Shown here piece after piece: positions 6,193 through 11,505 of a stretch of DNA of 11,505 nucleotides. A program made the position numbers and the translations under genes. The stretch lies in the NCBI GenBank assembly GCA_021106775.1, contig JAIOTL010000451.1, forward strand, positions 1 through 11,505, written 5' to 3'. The notes under the pieces were generated by a model. It had not been told where the DNA came from, ran no database searches, and saw nothing but the letters and a program-made list of their open reading frames with translations. The first letter of the stretch is position 1. The number at the start of each line of letters is the position of its first letter. The stretch is from Planctomycetota bacterium. GTDB lineage: Bacteria > Planctomycetota > UBA8742 > SKZP01 > JAIOTL01.

Positions 6193-8040
6193 TTAATATG
6201 TGATTACTATTTCACCATTATTGCTTCTCGTTCCCGACTGGGTTGTACCATTTGAAACACCACCGATGTATGAGGAACCACCGCCACCACCACCGCCAGC
6301 CCATGCGCCACCAGCACCAGCAGCAGCACCACCAGCACCGCCACCGCCGTAGTAACCTCCGCCACCACCGCCGCCACCACCACCGGTGTAGCCGCCGCAT
6401 CCTTGAATTCCATTACCTCCTTTGCCACCATGGCCCAATTGACCTGCAACACCTGCTTGTCCTGTGATTCCGCAATTGCTGTTGCCTGTTCCGTAAGCAC
6501 CGCCAGCGGTTTGCGTGCCACCGTGGCCTTCAGTTCCTCCGTTACCCCTAATGCCGTTAGAACCGCTCAATCCACCACCGTTTCCACCAGCACCACCAGG
6601 TCCATAAACTGAGCCAGCACCATTACCGCCACCACCGCCACCGCCGCCAGCAACGATTTTTCTGTCTGTAAGTGCTGTTCCACCTTGTCTTACGTCTGAT
6701 GCACCACCACCGTTCTCTCCCGGTGCTGGTGGACCTGCTGAGGTTCCACCGCCAAGACTCCCTGCACCACCACCATTCCAAGCGTTCTTTCCACCAACAT
6801 AAATATTCAGAGTTTCACCTGGTGTTACAGTTAAGTTGCCTTTGGCATATCCGCCTCTTCCACCTGCACCATCAGCAGTTTCACCTTCAGCACCCCAGCA
6901 TTCGACCTGAATCAGAGTTACACCTGCAGGAACAACCCATGTATCTAAAGCACCAGTAAATGACGACGTTACAACAATTGGGTCGCGTCCTTCGCCAGTA
7001 ACATCAATTTCGAGTGGAGAAGCAACATTCACACCGTCATGAACAATCATAACTTTATCGTTATAAATTACATTTGCTGGTGGCTCGAATTTTATCATCG
7101 CAAAAATCTTAACACCAACACCGAGAACTTGCGGTAAGTTGATAACATTGCCGTTGCTGTCTTTTATTGAATCTATCGAAAATGCGGTACCTGTTACAAT
7201 TGAGACAGATGAAACAGTTAAATCATCAGTACCCGTGTTTTCCATCTCAATATCTAGAATTGGAGGAAAATGTGAACTTGCTGAGCCGAAATCCCATGGA
7301 CTTGTTCTGTTTAATGTGATTTTCGGTGCAACGATTACTCCTTCACCATCAATTGTGATTTCTGGTTGTGATGTAATGTTTACAGCATCGCAATCAATTG
7401 ACAACACAGTTTGATATGCTGAAACCGCAATAGGTGCAAACTGTACTGTAACCGTGTGTTTACTGCCCGGAGTAACAACAACAGGAGTTGCACCACCGGT
7501 AATGATGCTGAAACCAGCGCCAGTCAAAGTTAGCGAATTGATGGTCATATCTGCAGTTCCGACATTTTCGATATCGAAATCTTCATTTTTTGTCGTGTTT
7601 ATTAATATTGCCAAAAAATCATAATCCGTAACTGGTAAATTAATCCTTGGTACAGGAACACCTTCACCTGTAATTGATAATTCCTTGGGTTTTGTCGAAG
7701 CATCGTGAGAAATCATTATCATCCCGTTCTTTGCACCTGCACTTGAGGGTGCAAACTGAACAGTTATTGTATGTTCATCGTTATTTCCCAAAACCAGCGG
7801 AGTTGTTTGCCCTGCGACGATAATAAAATCTGAATCACCTGAATATTGCATGGCTAAAATCGTGATATCTTTGCCATATTTATTTTTGAGAACAACGTCA
7901 AGAGTAATTGTATCGCCGATGTTGATTTTACCGAATGAAACTTTATTTGGGATTGCATTCAGACTCTTGGTTTCGCCAGTACAGTTAAAAATTAAACCAC
8001 TCAGAATCAACATAATTAAAAACAAATGAGAAGTTTTCAT
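6193..8040 (-). CDS. secreted/lipidated protein: three HYDIN-like Ig repeats plus ALK-type glycine-rich domain
   Basis: Predicted cell-surface or periplasmic protein of 615 residues. Residues 1-19 are a hydrophobic export signal followed by C20; the sequence before it (LIFNC) is a poor lipobox, so lipidation is uncertain. Three Ig-like repeats of the choice-of-anchor-D/ASPM-SPD-2-Hydin type lie at about 28-127, 131-234 and 238-351. The first two carry HTITVQFAP or HTVTVQFAP, and each ends in a TGEG or DGEG turn. Residues 354-615 match the bacterial glycine-rich domain related to the ALK/LTK receptor domain: WVVPAGV at 368-374, a GxGG core, IYVGG at 413-417, GGGASDVR at 444-451, RKIVAGGGG at 460-468, poly-glycine near 553-570, SSYIGG at 589-594 and a closing GEIVITY. 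The ATG at 8040 has GGAGGA at 8044-8049. It is followed by its own terminator. Adhesion or matrix binding is a guess; no enzyme motif is visible. Confidence 0.88.
   Translation of the reverse strand: MKTSHLFLIMLILSGLIFNCTGETKSLNAIPNKVSFGKINIGDTITLDVVLKNKYGKDITILAMQYSGDSDFIIVAGQTTPLVLGNNDEHTITVQFAPSSAGAKNGMIMISHDASTKPKELSITGEGVPVPRINLPVTDYDFLAILINTTKNEDFDIENVGTADMTINSLTLTGAGFSIITGGATPVVVTPGSKHTVTVQFAPIAVSAYQTVLSIDCDAVNITSQPEITIDGEGVIVAPKITLNRTSPWDFGSASSHFPPILDIEMENTGTDDLTVSSVSIVTGTAFSIDSIKDSNGNVINLPQVLGVGVKIFAMIKFEPPANVIYNDKVMIVHDGVNVASPLEIDVTGEGRDPIVVTSSFTGALDTWVVPAGVTLIQVECWGAEGETADGAGGRGGYAKGNLTVTPGETLNIYVGGKNAWNGGGAGSLGGGTSAGPPAPGENGGGASDVRQGGTALTDRKIVAGGGGGGGGNGAGSVYGPGGAGGNGGGLSGSNGIRGNGGTEGHGGTQTAGGAYGTGNSNCGITGQAGVAGQLGHGGKGGNGIQGCGGYTGGGGGGGGGGYYGGGGAGGAAAGAGGAWAGGGGGGGSSYIGGVSNGTTQSGTRSNNGEIVITY
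6276..6400. repeat. trinucleotide low-complexity tract encoding glycine runs
   Basis: Dense CCA/CCG/CCT triplets on the plus strand (GGN codons on the coding minus strand), encoding most of residues 547-588 of the glycine-rich domain. The local G+C is clearly higher than in neighbouring DNA because glycine codons force it. Long histidine-rich and Trp/Arg-rich reading frames arise here as artefacts. Confidence 0.8.
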
Positions 8041-8074
8041 ATGTCCTCCGATATATCTTTTGGTTATTTAAAAA

Positions 8075-8080
8075 ATTATA
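8075..8080 (-). promoter_or_regulatory. possible -10 box of the Ig-like/glycine-rich gene
   Basis: Exact TATAAT on the minus strand, about 35 bases before the ATG at 8040, which would leave a leader of roughly 25-28 bases with the GGAGGA site. No -35 match exists at normal spacing; a palindrome occupies that space instead. One exact hexamer in A/T-rich DNA is weak evidence. Confidence 0.35.
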
Positions 8081-8102
8081 CCCTAAGTTTAGGCACTTAG
8101 GG
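8081..8102 (-). terminator. palindromic hairpin between pruA and the next gene (terminator or operator)
   Basis: CCCTAAG (8081-8087) and CTTAGGG (8096-8102) pair around an 8-base spacer, extended by one A-T pair. On the minus strand the stem is followed by TATAATTTTTTAAA, so an offset T-run gives a plausible terminator for pruA, whose stop is 31 bases upstream. The same palindrome abuts a TATAAT in front of the downstream gene, the position of a repressor operator. Both readings are compatible with the sequence. Confidence 0.5.
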
Positions 8103-8132
8103 TTTATATTTGTTTCAATAATTTTGTTTTTT

Positions 8133-9779
8133 TTATGCTTCAGTTTGATGCGGATATTGGAAATCTGATGGTGGAATGAAGTTTTCTTTGACCGTTCTCG
8201 GAGACAGCCATCTGATGAGATTCAAATATGAGCCTGCTTTGTCGTTTGTACCTGATGCTCTTGCACCTCCGAAAGGCTGTTGACCAACAACCGCTCCAGT
8301 GGGTTTGTCGTTAATGTAGAAGTTGCCGGCAGCATTGCGCAGTATGCTTGATGCCTGTTTAACAGCGTATCTGTCGGTTGCGATAATCGCGCCAGTCAAC
8401 GCATACGGCGAGGTCTCATCGCAAAGTCGAAGCGTTTCTTCGAATTTTTCGTCATCATAGACATAAACCGTGAGGACAGGACCGAAAAGCTCGTTTTCCA
8501 TGGTGTAGAATTTCGGTTCATACGCCTGGATTACAGTTGGTTTGATGAAATATCCGACTTCTTCGTTGTATTCTCCGCCGATAACAACATCAGCATCTTT
8601 CGACGCTTTCGCCTTATCGATTGCGTCAACAATCGTTTGGTAAGCAGGTTTGTCAATGACAGCACCCATGAAAGTATCAAATTCAGTAACATCACCGACC
8701 TTAATGTTGGCAATATCTTCTGCGAGATACTTTTTAACCTGTTCCCATGCAGATTTCGGGATATAAGCCCGTGATGCTGCCGAGCATTTCTGCCCCTGAT
8801 ACTCAAACGCACCTCTGGTCATCGCCGTTGCAACGATTTTCGGGCATGCGGAATTGTGCATGAAAATAAAATCTTTTCCACCTGTTTCACCAACAATTCT
8901 CGGATACGATTTATAATTCGCAATATTCTCGCCGATTTTGCGCCACATATACTGAAATGTCGGGGTCGAGCCGGTAAAATGAATGCCTGCAAGCTCAGGC
9001 GAGTTCAACACAGGATCGCCAACTTCCGCACCGCTGCCCGGGATAAAGTTTATGACACCATCAGGCAAACCCGCTTCCTCGAACAGCTTCATCAGATAAT
9101 ATCCCGACAAAACCGATGATGACGCTGGCTTCCAAAGTGCGACATTGCCCATCATTGCTGGTGCTGCCGGAAGATTCCCCGCAATCGATGTAAAATTAAA
9201 AGGAGTAATCGCAAATACAAAACCTTCAAGCGGTCGATAATCGATGAAATTCCAGATGCCTTTGGTAGGATTCTCCGGTTGCTGGGCGTAAATCTGCCTG
9301 GCATAATACGGATTGAACTTCAAGAAATCGATGAGTTCACATGCCGAATCAACCTCTGCCTGAAAAACATTCTTACTTTGATTCAACATCGTTGCTGCAT
9401 TGATAATCTGTCGATATGAAGTCGCGAGCAGGTCTGCAGCTTTGAGGAATACTGACATGCGGTCTTCCCAGCTTAGTGCTGCCCACGCACTTCTCGCCTG
9501 TCTCGCAGCAATAATCGCCATCTGCACTTCCTCGTTACCCGCTTTGTGATATTTTGCGAGAACGTGCTTGTGATTATGAGGCATAACGCATGTGCCCATG
9601 TTTCCGGTGCGAACTTCTTTTCCGCCGATGATTAGCGGTATTTCAATCTCTTCATTCGACATTTCCGCAAGTTTTGCTTTGAGTTCCTTCTTTTCGGGAG
9701 ATCCTGGCAGGTATCCAAGAATCGGTTCGTTAATCGGTGTTGGTGTAGTAAAATGTCCAGTAACGTTCTCAAGATACAT
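8133..9779 (-). CDS. pruA: L-glutamate gamma-semialdehyde (1-pyrroline-5-carboxylate) dehydrogenase
   Basis: Cytosolic aldehyde dehydrogenase that oxidises glutamate-gamma-semialdehyde to glutamate with NAD+, the second step of proline catabolism. The 548-residue protein resembles the stand-alone ALDH4A1-like type of P5C dehydrogenase, not the C-terminal half of a bifunctional PutA: it has an N-terminal extension (VTGHFTTPTPINEP) and no proline dehydrogenase domain. Visible active-site features are ITPFNF with the oxyanion Asn195, LWKP with Lys217 for the cofactor, FTGS at 268-271, the general base Glu298 in GETGGKD, the nucleophile Cys332 in GQKCSAASRAY, and ENELFGP at 428-434. NDKPTGAVVGQQPFGG at 490-505 is a hallmark of P5C dehydrogenases. 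The ATG at 9779 has AAGGAGG at 9785-9791. It appears monocistronic, and no proline dehydrogenase is in the window, so the supply of P5C (proline, or ornithine/arginine breakdown) is unknown. Confidence 0.95.
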   Translation of the reverse strand: MYLENVTGHFTTPTPINEPILGYLPGSPEKKELKAKLAEMSNEEIEIPLIIGGKEVRTGNMGTCVMPHNHKHVLAKYHKAGNEEVQMAIIAARQARSAWAALSWEDRMSVFLKAADLLATSYRQIINAATMLNQSKNVFQAEVDSACELIDFLKFNPYYARQIYAQQPENPTKGIWNFIDYRPLEGFVFAITPFNFTSIAGNLPAAPAMMGNVALWKPASSSVLSGYYLMKLFEEAGLPDGVINFIPGSGAEVGDPVLNSPELAGIHFTGSTPTFQYMWRKIGENIANYKSYPRIVGETGGKDFIFMHNSACPKIVATAMTRGAFEYQGQKCSAASRAYIPKSAWEQVKKYLAEDIANIKVGDVTEFDTFMGAVIDKPAYQTIVDAIDKAKASKDADVVIGGEYNEEVGYFIKPTVIQAYEPKFYTMENELFGPVLTVYVYDDEKFEETLRLCDETSPYALTGAIIATDRYAVKQASSILRNAAGNFYINDKPTGAVVGQQPFGGARASGTNDKAGSYLNLIRWLSPRTVKENFIPPSDFQYPHQTEA

Positions 9780-9809
9780 AAAAACCTCCTTGTTTTGTAG
9801 GGGTATTCA

Positions 9810-9837
9810 ATTTTGTAACTATGGTAGTAATTGTCAA
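9810..9837 (-). promoter_or_regulatory. candidate pruA promoter
   Basis: A perfect TTGACA (9832-9837 on the minus strand) is followed after 16 bases by CAAAAT (9810-9815, 4 of 6 to the -10 consensus), about 30 bases before the pruA start. The remainder of the divergent gap (9838-9960) is A/T-rich; I see no convincing plus-strand promoter in it. Confidence 0.35.
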
Positions 9838-9960
9838 TATAATTAATTTAATTGTGAACCCATTAACGTTTAATTAGCACTCATTTTCTCAAATAGAATT
9901 GTATCCTGAGTGTAAAAACTAGTATTGTATTTTGTCTTTGCATATATTATGGAGGTAAAA

Positions 9961-10320
9961 ATGGGCAATTTTTTATGTCATTGGGAGATTCCAGCGGAAA
10001 ATCCAGTGGAATTACGCAAATTTTATGAAACGATGTTTAATTGGAAATTTGAGCCCAGCGATATCACTGGTGACGATTATCTGATGTTTTCTGAGGGTGA
10101 AAAAGGTGTTGGGGGTGGAATTGGAAAATCGACTACGCCTGGCAGCGTCATCATGAATTACATCATGGTGGATGATATTGAAGCGTTTGAGAATAAAATT
10201 GTTGAACTTGGCGGTGAAATTATCAAAAGTAAAACACCGATCCCCGGATATGGATTTTATTGCGAATTCAAAGACCCGCAGGGCAACATTCTTGGCTTAT
10301 TCCAGAATGCATCGAAATAA
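9961..10320 (+). CDS. VOC-family (glyoxalase/bleomycin-resistance fold) protein
   Basis: Small single-domain vicinal-oxygen-chelate protein of 119 residues, cytosolic. The two beta-alpha-beta-beta-beta modules can be followed: HWEIPAENPVELRKFYETMFNW (residues 7-28) is the typical first strand, helix and FY/W pattern. MNYIMVDDIEAFENKIVELGG (65-85) starts the second module, and CEFKDPQGNILGLFQ (101-115) is the conserved closing strand with DPxGN. Members include glyoxalase I, dioxygenases and antibiotic-binding proteins, so the substrate cannot be assigned. His7 and one or more late acidic residues are possible metal ligands. The start is the ATG at 9961, with GGAGG at 9951-9955 and ideal spacing; a TTG at 9925 and an ATG at 9949 in the same frame are less likely because they precede or overlap that site. 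It leads a plus-strand run with the ferritin-like and arsC genes. Confidence 0.9.
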   Translation: MGNFLCHWEIPAENPVELRKFYETMFNWKFEPSDITGDDYLMFSEGEKGVGGGIGKSTTPGSVIMNYIMVDDIEAFENKIVELGGEIIKSKTPIPGYGFYCEFKDPQGNILGLFQNASK

Positions 10321-10384
10321 CTTCGATAAACTCCACGCCTGTTGAAATTGAAAGTTTGCATTTCTTCAAATTTGATATATTTTT

Positions 10385-10867
10385 ATGAATAAAACATATT
10401 TGGGGGAAATTGTGAAAAATTTTAACTCAGCAGATGAAGTCCTTGATTTTGCTATCTCTCAGGAGCAGAATGCATATGATTTCTATATGAAATGGTCGAA
10501 GCTGATGAAAAATCCGGCAATGGGGAAGTTTTTCGTCGAGCTTGCACAGGAAGAGGCAAAACACAAGATTAAGCTTGAAGACGTCAAAGCTGGTAAAAAT
10601 ATGGTTCATGCCAACGTAAAAATACAAAACCTTAAAATCTCCGAATTTACCGTAGATGTGCATGTTGACAATGAGCTTGATTATCAGAGTTCGCTGTTGC
10701 TTGCGATGAAACGCGAAAAAGCTGCCTACAAGCTCTACTCCTTTCTCGCAGAAGTTTCCGACGACAAAGGCATGAAAGCTCTGTTCAAAGGACTGGCGCA
10801 AGAAGAAGCAAAACACAAACTAAGTCTCGAACTTGAGTACGACGACAATATTCTAACTGAGAATTAA
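10385..10867 (+). CDS. rubrerythrin-like ferritin-family diiron protein (no rubredoxin domain)
   Basis: Four-helix-bundle protein of 160 residues with a doubled diiron ligand pattern: Glu27 in QEQNAYDFY, Glu57 and His60 in QEEAKH, Glu111 in KREKAAYKLY, and Glu141 and His144 in a second QEEAKH. The two halves are internally similar (EEAKHKIKLE and EEAKHKLSLE). The ending EYDDNILTEN is typical of stand-alone erythrin-type proteins common in anaerobes, thought to reduce peroxide or handle iron. A C-terminal rubredoxin domain is absent, so an external electron donor would be needed. The start is uncertain: the ATG at 10385 has no ribosome site, whereas a GTG at 10412 follows GGGGGA at 10402-10407 and gives the common family opening KNFNSADEVLDFAI (151 residues). 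It lies 64 bases after the VOC gene and 70 before arsC, compatible with one transcript. Confidence 0.9.
   Translation: MNKTYLGEIVKNFNSADEVLDFAISQEQNAYDFYMKWSKLMKNPAMGKFFVELAQEEAKHKIKLEDVKAGKNMVHANVKIQNLKISEFTVDVHVDNELDYQSSLLLAMKREKAAYKLYSFLAEVSDDKGMKALFKGLAQEEAKHKLSLELEYDDNILTEN
10402..10414 (+). promoter_or_regulatory. ribosome site that may set a GTG start for the ferritin-like gene
   Basis: GGGGGA at 10402-10407 lies 4 bases before GTG at 10412, inside the reading frame. The 20 bases before the ATG at 10385 contain only one G, so they offer no Shine-Dalgarno match. Most other genes here have clear sites, which favours the GTG start. Confidence 0.45.
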
Positions 10868-10937
10868 CATGTCTTTCATATTGAAAACTGTTTCTTCTAT
10901 TATGAAATGCGTTGAATGATAAATCACATGGTGATAC

Positions 10938-11339
10938 ATGAAAAAAGTTATATTTATTTGTACACACAATTCTGCACGGTCACAGATGGCGGAAGGTCTG
11001 CTCAGGTTCATGTTGGGAAACAAATACGAATGTTTCAGCGCTGGAACTGATGCAACATCTGTAAATCCAAATGCAATTGAAATTATGGAAGAAATCGGCA
11101 TCGATATTGCGTCGCAAAAATCTGAGGATGCACGGAAGTACATTGGACAAGAGTTTGATATTGTCGTTACGGTTTGTGATAATGCAAAAGAATCTTGTCC
11201 GTTTTTCCCGGGTGCAAAGAAATATATACACAAATCATTCGAAGACCCAGCATCAGAAATAGGAACAAGCGAGGAAAAGCTTATGATTTTTCGTAAAATC
11301 CGAGACCAAATAAAACATTGGCTTTCCAAAAATTTTTAG
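10938..11339 (+). CDS. arsC: arsenate reductase ArsC, thioredoxin-coupled (LMW-phosphatase fold)
   Basis: Cytosolic enzyme that reduces arsenate to arsenite with thioredoxin as final electron donor. The 133 residues open with KKVIFICTHNSARSQMAEG, the P-loop of the low-molecular-weight tyrosine-phosphatase fold: Cys8 is the nucleophile and Arg14 closes the CX5R loop. The resolving cysteines of the thioredoxin-type family are present, Cys80 and Cys87 in VCDNAKESCPFFPG, and Asp103 in SFEDPA is the general acid. These match Cys10, Cys82, Cys89 and Asp105 of plasmid pI258 ArsC at a constant offset of two, which supports arsenate reductase over a plain phosphatase. The length is usual for the family. 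The ribosome site is weak (GGTGAT, 2 bases before the ATG). No arsR, arsB or acr3 gene is visible; the partners may lie beyond the right edge or elsewhere. An antisense frame of 158 codons is a shadow. Confidence 0.93.
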   Translation: MKKVIFICTHNSARSQMAEGLLRFMLGNKYECFSAGTDATSVNPNAIEIMEEIGIDIASQKSEDARKYIGQEFDIVVTVCDNAKESCPFFPGAKKYIHKSFEDPASEIGTSEEKLMIFRKIRDQIKHWLSKNF

Positions 11340-11505
11340 TTTTACACGAGAGTAATTTTAATTTATTGCCCTTGTTTCGATTGAAACTCGCTATTGTTTT
11401 CACAAACCAAAACAGGTTGTTTGACCGCAAACGTATAAACCACTAAGCACAGAAAATAATATTCAAAATTGCGTTTTTGCACAATCTTTGCATGCTTTTA
11501 TGCTC

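Noticed and set aside
6243..6467. Histidine-rich reading frame on the plus strand (a possible metal-binding protein)
   Set aside because: It is the antisense of GGN glycine codons; CCA/CAC triplets generate His and Pro artificially. The minus-strand frame has a full, recognisable domain and its own start, ribosome site and terminator.
6207..6521. Alternative minus-strand frames with Ala/Val or Trp/Arg-rich products
   Set aside because: They are shifted frames of the same repetitive glycine-codon tract, with no ribosome site and no domain similarity.
9925..9960. Longer VOC protein starting at TTG 9925 or ATG 9949
   Set aside because: The GGAGG site at 9951-9955 is spaced for the ATG at 9961, and the family normally begins just before the first strand (GNFLCHWE).
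10427..10816. 129-codon minus-strand frame antisense to the ferritin-like gene
   Set aside because: A shadow of the duplicated E-x-x-H four-helix protein; its phenylalanine-rich content mirrors lysine/glutamate codons on the other strand.
10853..11329. 158-codon minus-strand frame antisense to arsC
   Set aside because: Although longer than arsC, it has no recognisable motif. The plus strand carries the complete catalytic set Cys8, Arg14, Cys80, Cys87 and Asp103.
11369..11387. GTTTC-GATT-GAAAC hairpin after arsC, considered as an arsC terminator or a CRISPR repeat
   Set aside because: The stem is only five pairs with no T-run following on the plus strand, and the motif is not repeated within the window.
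11340..11505. Possible partial gene entering from the right edge
   Set aside because: All minus-strand frames from the edge meet a stop within about 20 codons, and no plus-strand start with a ribosome site is visible.

Overview
The window comes from a diderm (outer-membrane-bearing) bacterium of moderate to low G+C. It carries a BamA/Omp85 assembly protein with an N-terminal signal peptide and a C-terminal aromatic beta-signal, two exported thioredoxin-fold proteins and a large predicted surface lipoprotein. Nothing visible fixes the phylum, and I do not name one. Shine-Dalgarno sites are clear for most genes.

Layout. From 1 to about 9780 everything is on the minus strand. In transcription order these are: a stand-alone delta-1-pyrroline-5-carboxylate dehydrogenase (pruA, 8133-9779); a secreted or lipidated protein with three HYDIN/choice-of-anchor-D type Ig-like repeats fused to an ALK/LTK-like glycine-rich domain (6193-8040); two tandem paralogs, each with a signal peptide, a CxxC thioredoxin fold and a lysine-rich TPR-like tail (4921-5925, then 3693-4736); bamA with apparently six POTRA domains (655-3468); and the N-terminal third of an acyl-CoA dehydrogenase cut by the left edge (1-554). 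Rho-independent terminators at 3613-3637 and 6145-6171, weaker hairpins at 616-633 and 8081-8102, and promoter-like elements in the gaps suggest that most of these genes are separate transcription units.

From 9961 rightwards the genes are on the plus strand: a VOC/glyoxalase-fold protein, a rubrerythrin-like ferritin-family protein without a rubredoxin domain, and a thioredoxin-type arsenate reductase (arsC). They lie 64-70 bases apart and could form a small stress or detoxification operon. The 181-base gap at 9780-9960 is a divergent promoter region. The last 166 bases (11340-11505) hold no gene I can support.

The strongest unusual signal is in the thioredoxin pair. The signal-peptide coding segment is almost identical in DNA (3 mismatches in 93 bases), and the non-coding leader in front of it is also related, whereas the mature proteins have diverged strongly. 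This looks like a conserved or gene-converted export and expression cassette attached to diversifying redox proteins. The second notable item is the Ig-like plus glycine-rich architecture of the 615-residue protein. Most other content is recognisable housekeeping or accessory metabolism; I see no defence system, CRISPR array, insertion sequence or RNA gene.
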